7,637 bases of DNA from Desulfobacterales bacterium (lineage in GTDB: Bacteria > Desulfobacterota > Desulfobacteria > Desulfobacterales > Desulfosalsimonadaceae), in the NCBI GenBank assembly GCA_029933295.1, contig JAOZOL010000027.1, positions 1 to 7,637 of the forward strand, written 5' to 3'. Below are positions 1 to 6,193 of the stretch, piece after piece. A program made the translations under genes and the position numbers. The notes beneath the pieces are model-generated. The model was given only the letters and a program-made list of their open reading frames with translations, made no database searches and had not been told where the DNA came from. The stretch's first letter is position 1. Every line of letters begins with the position of its first letter.

Positions 1-12
1 AGGATATATGAC

Positions 13-50
13 ATAGGCGGTATATGGAAAAATTTCCATATACCGCCTAT
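13..50. terminator. Perfect 18-bp hairpin downstream of hcp
   Basis: An uninterrupted inverted repeat has arms at 13-30 and 33-50 and a 2-nt centre. It begins 47 nt beyond the hcp stop codon. The core ATAGGCGG/CCGCCTAT is GC-rich and the inner part AT-rich. The position suggests a 3'-end hairpin for hcp, either a terminator or an mRNA-stabilising structure. Neither strand has a clear run of T after the stem: the minus strand continues GTCATATATCCT. It is therefore not a textbook intrinsic terminator. It could equally be a bidirectional 3'-end element or a protein-binding palindrome. Confidence 0.55.
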
Positions 51-81
51 ACTCACTATAAAATTTATTCACATAATTGTA

Positions 82-111
82 CTATTTCCCGGCCATCTAT
101 TTTCCGGCCAT
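82..111 (-). repeat. 15-bp tandem duplication across the hcp stop codon
   Basis: Units 82-96 and 97-111 are identical except for one base (C88 against T103). Read on the minus strand, each encodes Met-Ala-Gly-Lys-stop in the same frame, so the last four codons and the stop of hcp are repeated directly after the real stop. Replication slippage is the simplest origin. A read-through product would gain only five or so residues ending in the same tail. Confidence 0.8.
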
Positions 112-1758
112 CATGGCCTCGATATCTTCGGCAACCGAACCGATGGGTTTGATATCAAAATTTTCCACCAAAACATTAAGAACTGTCGGGGATACAAACG
201 CCGGCAGTGTCGGCCCAAGGCGAATTCCCTTAACTCCCAGGTGAAGCAGCGCCAGAAGAACCGCAACCGCTTTCTGCTCATACCAGGCAATGTCATAAGA
301 AATCGGCAGGTCATTGATATCATCAAGGCCAAACACTTCTTTGAGCTTTAAAGCAATGACCACAAGAGAATAGCTGTCATTGCACTGGCCTGCGTCAAGC
401 ACCCGGGGAATTCCGCCGATATCGCCAAGATCAAGCTTATTATAGCGGTATTTCGCACACCCGGCGGTTAAAATGACCGCATCTTTTGGCAAATTTTCAG
501 CCACTTCGGTATAATAACTTCTGGATTTTTGACGGCCGTCACATCCGGCCATCACCACAAACCGTTTGATCGCCCCTGACTTGACTGCATCCACCACCTT
601 GTCGGCCAATGCTAAAACCTGATTTCTGGCAAACCCGGCGACGATCTTTCCGGTTTCAATCTCAGTTGGCGGTGGGCATGTTTTGGCCAGTTCGATAACC
701 TTTGAAAAATCCTTGGCCCCGCCCTCTTCCCGATCCGGGATATGAACCACACCCGGATATCCGGTCATGCCCGTGGTAAATATTCTGTTCTGGTAGTTCC
801 CTTTTTTTATGGGGATAATACAGTTCGTAGTCATAACGATGGGACCGTTAAAAGACTCAAACTCCTTGTTCTGGTGTAGCCAGGCATTGCCGTAATTCCC
901 AAAAAAATGACCATACTTTTTAAACGCCGGATAGGAATTTGCCGGAAGCATTTCACCATGGGTATACACATCCACACCGGTGCCCTCGGTCTGCTTGAGC
1001 AGCTCTTCCATATCTTTTAAGTCATGACCGCTGATCAAAATTCCGGGATTGCTGCCAACCCCGATATTAACTTCCGTAATTTCAGGATGACCATAAGCAG
1101 TGGTATTGGCTTCATCTAACGCAGCCATGGTTGTTACAGCAACTTCTCCGGCCTTTAAAACAAGCCCGACCATTTCATCCACGGACAGATCTTTGGTGGT
1201 GGAAGCAAGAGCCTCCATGATAAAATCATAAATCTCATCTTTTTCAACGCCAAGAATGGCGGCATGATCCGCATACGCGGCGATTCCTTTCAAACCAATA
1301 ATCAAAAGCTCCCTTAACGATCGAACATCTTCATTTTCCGTGGCAAGGATTCCGACCGATTTTGCTTTTTCTTCAAATTCGGACCGATCATCTGAAAACC
1401 AGGTGGCACTATGATGTAATTCTTCAGCAAAATCGGTACCGTTTTTTTCCTTATAAACCGCCAGAAATTTTTCTTTAAGCGCATCCCTGCGTTTTAACGC
1501 CTCTTTGATAAGCGCAATAAACCGGTCATTATCCCAATTGGCATTGGTGATGGTTGTAAAAAGCGCCTGTGCCGCAAACAAACCATTTTCCTTGTTTGAA
1601 ATACCCAGTTCGCCGGCCTTTTCACCGTAAACAGCCAGTCCCCTTAATGCATAGATTAAAAGATCCTGAAGATTTGCAGTATCTTCGGGTTTTCCACAAA
1701 CACCTTTTATGGTGCAGCCGGTGTTTTTCGCTGTTTCCTGACATTGAAAACAAAACAT
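97..1758 (-). CDS. hcp: Hybrid cluster protein / hydroxylamine reductase (class I Hcp)
   Basis: Cytoplasmic Fe-S enzyme of 553 residues, full length for the family. Known activities of Hcp are reduction of hydroxylamine to ammonia and of NO to N2O, and it also takes part in protein S-nitrosylation. The N-terminal Cys3, Cys6, Cys15 and Cys21 (CX2CX8CX5C) are the cubane-cluster ligands in the spacing of anaerobes (class I). The expected hybrid-cluster ligands are all visible: His245, Glu269, Cys313, Cys406 (in MAGCDG), Cys434 (TAGCAK), Cys459 (AGQCND) and Glu494, with Lys496 nearby. This set is essentially that known from Desulfovibrio Hcp. The ATG has a strong Shine-Dalgarno (AAGGAGG) seven bases upstream. 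The gene follows haoA but is separated from it by a strong terminator and has its own leader with an HcpR-like palindrome. No hcr reductase gene lies next to it, so the electron donor is unknown (a ferredoxin or similar by inference). Confidence 0.97.
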   Translation of the reverse strand: MFCFQCQETAKNTGCTIKGVCGKPEDTANLQDLLIYALRGLAVYGEKAGELGISNKENGLFAAQALFTTITNANWDNDRFIALIKEALKRRDALKEKFLAVYKEKNGTDFAEELHHSATWFSDDRSEFEEKAKSVGILATENEDVRSLRELLIIGLKGIAAYADHAAILGVEKDEIYDFIMEALASTTKDLSVDEMVGLVLKAGEVAVTTMAALDEANTTAYGHPEITEVNIGVGSNPGILISGHDLKDMEELLKQTEGTGVDVYTHGEMLPANSYPAFKKYGHFFGNYGNAWLHQNKEFESFNGPIVMTTNCIIPIKKGNYQNRIFTTGMTGYPGVVHIPDREEGGAKDFSKVIELAKTCPPPTEIETGKIVAGFARNQVLALADKVVDAVKSGAIKRFVVMAGCDGRQKSRSYYTEVAENLPKDAVILTAGCAKYRYNKLDLGDIGGIPRVLDAGQCNDSYSLVVIALKLKEVFGLDDINDLPISYDIAWYEQKAVAVLLALLHLGVKGIRLGPTLPAFVSPTVLNVLVENFDIKPIGSVAEDIEAMMAGK

Positions 1759-1822
1759 AATTTTTCCTCCTTTTGATTAAACAGTATTTGAGCACCCGTC
1801 GGGGGACTCTTCATCGGTATTA

Positions 1823-1836
1823 ATTATGACATTAAA
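1823..1836 (-). promoter_or_regulatory. Candidate -10 region(s) of the hcp promoter
   Basis: On the minus strand two overlapping-range -10-like hexamers lie between the palindrome and hcp: TTTAAT (1836-1831) and CATAAT (1828-1823), each matching TATAAT at five of six positions. They would put the operator centre near -39.5 or -47.5, on either side of the -41.5 typical of class II CRP/FNR activation. No -35 hexamer is evident, as expected for an activator-dependent promoter. Which hexamer is used cannot be decided from sequence. Confidence 0.4.
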
Positions 1837-1855
1837 CTGTTTTTGATTCTGTTTC

Positions 1856-1871
1856 CTTGACTTAGGTCAAG
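1856..1871. promoter_or_regulatory. CRP/FNR-type operator, HcpR-like, upstream of hcp
   Basis: The sequence reads CTTGAC-TTAG-GTCAAG, two perfect 6-bp half sites around a 4-nt centre. It lies about 105 nt upstream of the hcp ATG. FNR sites are TTGAT-N4-ATCAA. The C in the fifth position (TTGAC) is what is known for HcpR, the CRP/FNR-family regulator that controls hcp and related nitrosative-stress genes in sulfate-reducing deltaproteobacteria. Assignment to HcpR rather than another FNR-like protein is inference, because no regulator gene is in the window. I see no second palindrome of this type upstream of haoC. Confidence 0.75.
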
Positions 1872-1883
1872 CTTGTCATTTTT

Positions 1884-1932
1884 TAGAAAAAAAATTAATG
1901 CCCCCTGTTTTAACGGATAAAACAGGGGGCAT
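1884..1932 (-). terminator. Intrinsic terminator of the haoCA transcript
   Basis: A 15-bp stem (arms 1898-1912 and 1918-1932) contains a GCCCCCTG/CAGGGGGC block and closes on a 5-nt loop. On the minus strand it is followed by a run of eight T at about 1887-1894. It starts about 22 nt after the haoA stop. No T run follows on the plus strand, so it works for minus-strand transcripts. It separates haoCA from hcp, so hcp depends largely on its own promoter. Confidence 0.9.
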
Positions 1933-1954
1933 CGGGATTCAAATAAATATGAAA

Positions 1955-3349
1955 CTATTTTTTCTTACCGAATATTTCCGCCGGTTTGGTGGTATCTCCG
2001 GTCGCATTGGGATAATCCGGGGCCTTAAAGTCTTTTTTGTTATGTTCGATGAGTTCGCGGCCCTCTTTCATAAACAGATTATATTGTTTCTTGCATTCAT
2101 AAAACCCATGCCACCAGGCATAATCCGGGGCCATCATAGCTGTTCCCATCCGGGCCCGACGACCTTCATAATGCCAGAGCTCATAATATTCGAGTTCTAA
2201 GGGTTCATCAAAAAATCGGGTTTTATCCAGAAGCCCTTTTGCATATAAATCATCCAGCATTTTCTTGGCAGGTGCAAAATAAACGGTATTATATTCCTCA
2301 ACCACCTGATCTGTTTTCCGGTAATGGTCATCCACCCATTTTTGTCCATGACACTGCGTGCAGACCTCTTTCATTTTATTTCTTTCCACTTCCCAGTTTG
2401 TTTGGGCGGGAAAGGGTTTAAAATCTTCAGGCCGGACTGTCTTTGGGGCCTGGAGTTCCCATGACAGGCGCTCGGTGACATCGTGGGAGGTTCTGACCGT
2501 CCCCGCGCCGGACATATGACAGGAAGCGCATGTGGGACCGCGGAAGTCCGTTCCCGGAGACCATGTTCCCGGCGCCGCAGTCCAGTTGTACTCATCTCCA
2601 AATGCCGAGTAAATAGCGCCATGCTTGGATTCCGTATATATTTCAATCTGGGGATGGTCCGGCCCCAAATGGCACTGTCCGCAGGCTTCCGGTTTTCGGG
2701 CTTCCATAAGTGAAAACCGATGCCGTGTGTGACAACTGGAGCAGCTTCCCAGGCTGCCGTCCATGTTTACACGCCCGACCCCGACATTGGGCCACGAATC
2801 GGAGGTCAGCTCTCCGTCTTTGGTCTTTAATATGGTGCCATGACACTGATAACAACCGGCCCTTCTTTCCGTGTCACTGTTCATGCCGTCATTCAACCAG
2901 GGATCAATCTTCCATATTAATTCCAACGTATTGGCATGCTTACTTTTTGCATACTGTTTGGCTTCATCCGGATGACACCGGGAACAGTCCTTGGGCGTCA
3001 CGACACCGGTCACAGGCACCCGGTATTCCGGACGGCCGTATTTTGAATCCGACTTTTCATACTGTTTATAATGTGATTTGCTGACATCCGGATCAAATTC
3101 TTCGGCCAGATGACAATCTATACAGGTAATATTCGCATTGGCATGCCGGCTGTTGGCCCAGTCTGCGAATATGCCGGGGTGCTCCTTTTTATGGCATTGA
3201 ATGCAGGCGATCCCGGCTTCCGGGATACTCCGTTCAATCCGGAATTCCTTTTCTTTTGCCATGGATTCCTGCAATTCACAAAATCCCGAAGTAGCTGCCA
3301 CAAGGCCAAATAACCCTGCAAGCCATAACACCAGCATCAATTTCTTCAT
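1955..3349 (-). CDS. haoA: Octaheme c-type cytochrome of the hydroxylamine oxidoreductase family (epsilon-HAO type)
   Basis: Predicted periplasmic octaheme cytochrome, 464 residues. An N-terminal signal peptide (Lys2-Lys3, hydrophobic to about residue 20) is followed by eight CXXCH motifs at 49-53, 76-80, 122-126, 166-170, 203-207, 223-227, 274-278 and 330-334. There is no CXXCK, which argues against NrfA or octaheme nitrite reductases, whose active-site heme usually has a Lys ligand. A heme-free C-terminal helical part (about 345-440) carries DYAWWHGFY at 409-417. The protein is shorter than nitrifier HAO (roughly 550-570 residues) and lacks a C-terminal membrane segment, as in epsilon-HAO proteins thought to work reductively on nitrite or NO. 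Whether Tyr410 or Tyr417 equals the HAO Tyr that cross-links to heme P460 cannot be settled without alignment. It lies 14 nt after haoC, with a GGGAGG ribosome site five bases before the ATG, so the two genes are co-transcribed. HaoC is the likely quinol-linked donor. The family call is firm and the reaction direction is inferred. Confidence 0.9.
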   Translation of the reverse strand: MKKLMLVLWLAGLFGLVAATSGFCELQESMAKEKEFRIERSIPEAGIACIQCHKKEHPGIFADWANSRHANANITCIDCHLAEEFDPDVSKSHYKQYEKSDSKYGRPEYRVPVTGVVTPKDCSRCHPDEAKQYAKSKHANTLELIWKIDPWLNDGMNSDTERRAGCYQCHGTILKTKDGELTSDSWPNVGVGRVNMDGSLGSCSSCHTRHRFSLMEARKPEACGQCHLGPDHPQIEIYTESKHGAIYSAFGDEYNWTAAPGTWSPGTDFRGPTCASCHMSGAGTVRTSHDVTERLSWELQAPKTVRPEDFKPFPAQTNWEVERNKMKEVCTQCHGQKWVDDHYRKTDQVVEEYNTVYFAPAKKMLDDLYAKGLLDKTRFFDEPLELEYYELWHYEGRRARMGTAMMAPDYAWWHGFYECKKQYNLFMKEGRELIEHNKKDFKAPDYPNATGDTTKPAEIFGKKK

Positions 3350-3363
3350 GCCCGCCTCCCTTT

Positions 3364-3897
3364 TTAATATGTTTGGTATTGCTTATAGTTGTATATCGGC
3401 GTTTTATTGTGAACCAGATCCCGGTGACAATCGACGCATTTTTTTTCCATACCCGGCATGGGATAAAGTACAGTCCGGTGCGCCAGCATGGCCCCGCGCT
3501 TGTCCGGTATATACAGCAGGTTCCGATGACATTTCATGCACTGGTAATTTTTAAACGACAAATACGCCGCCTCCCGCTGTTCGCCGTGATCGTATTCATC
3601 CATGGTAAAATGTGCGACAATATCTTTAACGCCGTGAAGGGTTTTCATATAGAAAAAATTGACTGTATCGTGGGGGGCCGGCAGGTGACAATCCATGCAG
3701 TCCGCCACAAATCCCTGGGCGTTATTCACATGGGTGGATGTTTTCCAGGTGTTGTAGGCAAATTGAATCTCATGACACGATGCGCAGAACCCCGGCGTCG
3801 ATGTCCGGACCATTGTATAATACATCATGCTGAAGATGGGAAAACCCAAAAAAATTCCGAGAACAATCAGAAGGAAAGTTTTCATCGGTTTTTTCAT
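3364..3897 (-). CDS. haoC: NapC/NirT/NrfH-family tetraheme cytochrome, membrane quinol dehydrogenase (HaoC-type)
   Basis: Membrane-anchored tetraheme cytochrome c, 177 residues from the start chosen here. A short basic N-terminus (KKPMK) leads into one membrane helix (about residues 8-26), and the rest is periplasmic. Four CXXCH motifs lie at 38-42, 67-71, 120-124 and 154-158. Family members oxidise menaquinol or ubiquinol and feed electrons to a periplasmic reductase. Position directly before haoA (14-nt gap) points to HaoA as the partner, as in epsilonproteobacterial haoCA operons. The open frame has an ATG six bases further upstream (at 3903), but the Shine-Dalgarno AGGGGAG ends only two bases before it and eight before the ATG at 3897, so the latter is preferred. 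NrfH is an alternative family label, but no nrfA is nearby. The direction of electron flow (quinol to HaoA or the reverse) is not shown by sequence. Confidence 0.92.
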   Translation of the reverse strand: MKKPMKTFLLIVLGIFLGFPIFSMMYYTMVRTSTPGFCASCHEIQFAYNTWKTSTHVNNAQGFVADCMDCHLPAPHDTVNFFYMKTLHGVKDIVAHFTMDEYDHGEQREAAYLSFKNYQCMKCHRNLLYIPDKRGAMLAHRTVLYPMPGMEKKCVDCHRDLVHNKTPIYNYKQYQTY

Positions 3898-3905
3898 AAA
3901 CATGA

Positions 3906-3912
3906 CTCCCCT
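3906..3912 (-). promoter_or_regulatory. Ribosome binding site that sets the haoC start
   Basis: AGGGGAG on the minus strand. Spacing is 8 nt to the ATG at 3897 and only 2 nt to the in-frame ATG at 3903, so the downstream ATG (MKKPMKTF) is the likely start. Confidence 0.7.
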
Positions 3913-3931
3913 GATGTATTGAACCGTGATA

Positions 3932-3949
3932 AAAACCTATTATGGTTTT
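3932..3949. repeat. Inverted repeat in the haoC leader
   Basis: AAAACC-TATTAT-GGTTTT: 6-bp arms around a 6-nt AT centre, in the untranslated leader about 20 nt upstream of the haoC ribosome site. It could be a small RNA hairpin or an operator half-pair. It matches no regulator motif I can name. Confidence 0.4.
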
Positions 3950-4019
3950 ATGAGAGTGAGAGTTTGAAAAAAATGCCTGACAAGAACAGTTTATACTTTG
4001 GAAAAGTAAATTAAGTCAA

Positions 4020-4047
4020 ATGATAACATAAAATAAGCTGATGTCAA
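4020..4047 (-). promoter_or_regulatory. Sigma70-like promoter of the haoCA operon
   Basis: On the minus strand, TTGACA (4047-4042) is separated by 16 nt from TATCAT (4025-4020), a perfect -35 and a five-of-six -10. The predicted start of transcription is near 4013, giving a leader of about 115 nt before haoC. It lies inside the gap between mscS and haoC. A TTGAC half site sits at 4019-4015, next to the predicted start, but has no inverted partner. Confidence 0.65.
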
Positions 4048-4084
4048 AAGTTAAAAAACTAAATGGCAACAACAAATTCCAATC

Positions 4085-6160
4085 TTAATCCAACACAAAC
4101 TTTCCTGCCGGCATACCTGACCGTATATGCACATCCTGCTGGGGGAACGGAATTTCAATATTCGCCTGTTTAAAGGCATCAAATATTTTAAAATACAGGA
4201 GGCTTCGGATATTCCTGCGTCCGGTTTCCCGGACATCAATCCAGATAAGGAGCTGAAAATCGATGGAGTTTTCGCCATATCCGATAAACCTGATAACGGG
4301 TTTTTTATACACCATTACCTCAGGCTCTTTTTCAGCCACTGTCAGAACAATTTTTTCGATCTCTTTCGGATCAGACGCGTAAGACACGCCAAAAGGCACG
4401 GCAAGCCGGATCATGGGGGATGACAGGGAATAATTAACAATCGTTTTTGATATGATATCCGAATTGGGAATAATATATTCGATGTTATCCCTTGACCGGA
4501 GCTTGGTCGTACGAAGGTCAATCGCACTGACCATCCCCAGCGTGCCTCCCACTTCCAGCCAGTCTCCTTTTCGTATTTTACCGCCGAAAATAATGGAAAA
4601 CCCGCTGATTAAATTTGCCGCCACACTCTGAAAAGCAAAGCCCACTCCGATGCCGATGGCTCCCGCAAAAACCAGCAGCGCCCGCAGGTCAAATCCCACA
4701 ATTTCAAGGGAAATAAAAACTCCTATGATCAACAGAGAATAATTTAAAAACGTATCAATGGCATAGGCGTTTCCCGGCTCTATCTTCATGGACGGATACA
4801 TTTTATGATTCAAATAAGCGCGCAGCAGCTTAGACACATAAAAAAAGACGACCAGGATCAAACCGGCTTTAAAAATAATCCAAAGCGAAAGTTGCGATGA
4901 ACCGATCCGAACGAGCGGAAACGACATGATTCGCCGGACTGGGTCGAGCAGACCAAGCAGGTCAAGCATCAACAAAGCGGCAATGATAATGGCAATATAT
5001 AAAATAAAGCCTTTAAGGGCGGCAATAAATGCCTGGGCGTGCTCATTGGCTGACCCGACATGGTCTGACCATTTTTCAAACCTTTTGCTGATCATATAGT
5101 AGACAACTGAAAAACCGATATAAACACCGGCAACCGCCCAGGTTTTTATCCATAATACCACACATAACCGCTTGTAACCGATGCACCACAAAAGTCCGGT
5201 CAGCAATGTCAGACCGATGACCGGATAATAATACCGGCCAAAAGCATTTAAAAATGACTGATAGGATTTGTCCGGAAGCTGGGGCAGCAGTGATAATATG
5301 GCTTTTTTTCGAAGCACAAACAAAAACAGAACAAACACAATGGACAATGAAATCAAAAACCGGAGAAATGCTAAAAAATCATCCCTAAGGCCGAATGCTC
5401 CGGCACTCCATAGAACGGCAATGCCGAATAATATATAAAGGACAACCATACGCACCAGCCGGAAAATGATATCCCCGTAGTCTGTTTTGATAAATAATAT
5501 TTTCTGGTCCACAATACCGCGAATGAGGCTGATGATCAGCGCCCCGATGGACCAGAGCGCCAGCAACCGCCCGGTCAATAAAAACCATGGGGCGTCATAG
5601 GATATAAATGCCTTGATAAAAGAAAATATACCGAATAAAATCAGGGGAATCAATGCTGCGGTAACGGACAGCAGGGCAAGCATCAGAAACGGATAAACTT
5701 CTTCCGGCAGCTTTTCAAACAAGGGCCCGGCTGTTTGCTCGGCTTTTAAAAGAACCCGTTTCCGGCCAATGAGACTGTAAATGACCGAAACCAGAAAAAT
5801 CAAAACAACAACCGATCCGGCAAATCCCAGGACCCGGCTCTGTGCCAAAATCTCTTTGATAAAATCAGGCAGCTTTCCGGGAAGGGAAACGGCCTGCTGA
5901 TATGTATAATCCAGGGTGTTCAGATCCCAGCCCAGCGGGGTATGTGCAAACAAAGACCGGGCCTGGTCCTTTAATTCCGCTGCCACCTGGGCGGCTTCGC
6001 TTTTCATGGAATCCGTCACATCGCCGCTAAATGCAGCCGGAGACGATTTCTCATCAGACGGCGGTACCACGCTGCCCGCACCACCCCACGCAGACGGTAC
6101 AGCAAGCATCAGAATCCCACAAAAAATTAAAAAAAATAAAACCGGTTTTATTTTTCGCAT
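4085..6160 (-). CDS. Large MscS-family mechanosensitive ion channel
   Basis: Inner-membrane channel that probably opens under membrane tension to release solutes during osmotic downshock. It has 691 residues from the chosen start, far longer than the roughly 286-residue E. coli MscS. Residues 2-25 form a signal-peptide-like segment, followed by a short Ala/Ser-rich periplasmic stretch to about 107. Several extra membrane helices follow (about 111-131, 156-183, 194-216, 233-253, 262-283, 311-327, 339-357, 381-401, 422-444). The conserved MscS core covers about 464-682: the helix before the pore, the Gly/Ala-rich pore helix (FAGAIGIGVGFAFQSVAANL, 498-517), the beta domain (GDWLEVGGTLGMVSAIDLRTT, about 532-552; IIPNS 563-567) and the alpha/beta C-terminal domain ending IPFPQQDVHI. 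A GTG 12 nt upstream keeps the frame open, but that GTG lies within the ribosome site AAGGTGGA, so the ATG is chosen. It lies 33 nt downstream of the TPR lipoprotein gene, probably in one operon. I assign no specific gene symbol. Confidence 0.93.
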   Translation of the reverse strand: MRKIKPVLFFLIFCGILMLAVPSAWGGAGSVVPPSDEKSSPAAFSGDVTDSMKSEAAQVAAELKDQARSLFAHTPLGWDLNTLDYTYQQAVSLPGKLPDFIKEILAQSRVLGFAGSVVVLIFLVSVIYSLIGRKRVLLKAEQTAGPLFEKLPEEVYPFLMLALLSVTAALIPLILFGIFSFIKAFISYDAPWFLLTGRLLALWSIGALIISLIRGIVDQKILFIKTDYGDIIFRLVRMVVLYILFGIAVLWSAGAFGLRDDFLAFLRFLISLSIVFVLFLFVLRKKAILSLLPQLPDKSYQSFLNAFGRYYYPVIGLTLLTGLLWCIGYKRLCVVLWIKTWAVAGVYIGFSVVYYMISKRFEKWSDHVGSANEHAQAFIAALKGFILYIAIIIAALLMLDLLGLLDPVRRIMSFPLVRIGSSQLSLWIIFKAGLILVVFFYVSKLLRAYLNHKMYPSMKIEPGNAYAIDTFLNYSLLIIGVFISLEIVGFDLRALLVFAGAIGIGVGFAFQSVAANLISGFSIIFGGKIRKGDWLEVGGTLGMVSAIDLRTTKLRSRDNIEYIIPNSDIISKTIVNYSLSSPMIRLAVPFGVSYASDPKEIEKIVLTVAEKEPEVMVYKKPVIRFIGYGENSIDFQLLIWIDVRETGRRNIRSLLYFKIFDAFKQANIEIPFPQQDVHIRSGMPAGKFVLD

Positions 6161-6167
6161 GTCGGAA

Positions 6168-6175
6168 TCCACCTT
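6168..6175 (-). promoter_or_regulatory. Ribosome binding site that sets the mscS start
   Basis: AAGGTGGA on the minus strand, 7 nt before the ATG at 6160. The alternative in-frame GTG (6172-6170) is part of this motif, so it is unlikely to be the start. Confidence 0.6.
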
Positions 6176-6193
6176 ACGGATATGTTTTAAATA

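Noticed and set aside
1790..1809. Hairpin in the hcp leader around CCCGTCGGG
   Set aside because: Only 3-4 bp of continuous stem with a tiny loop and weak flanking pairs, too small to call a regulatory structure.
2371..2855. Short frames on both strands within haoA
   Set aside because: They overlap the heme-motif coding frame, have no ribosome sites and no family resemblance.
1955..3349. NrfA or octaheme nitrite reductase identity for the octaheme protein
   Set aside because: NrfA is pentaheme, and it and octaheme nitrite reductases usually carry a CXXCK active-site heme. Here there are eight CXXCH and no CXXCK.
3373..4014. A 213-codon plus-strand open frame antisense to haoC
   Set aside because: It mirrors the haoC coding frame, has no recognisable domain and lies opposite four clear heme motifs. 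It is a shadow frame.
4011..4047. HcpR/FNR operator at the haoC promoter
   Set aside because: Two TTGAC sequences (4019-4015 and 4047-4043, minus strand) are in the same orientation with no inverted partner. One is simply the -35 element.
3898..4084. Intrinsic terminator after mscS
   Set aside because: The gap is AT-rich, but no stem of useful length followed by a T run was found. The T-rich stretch near 4051-4060 has only a trivial 3-bp stem.
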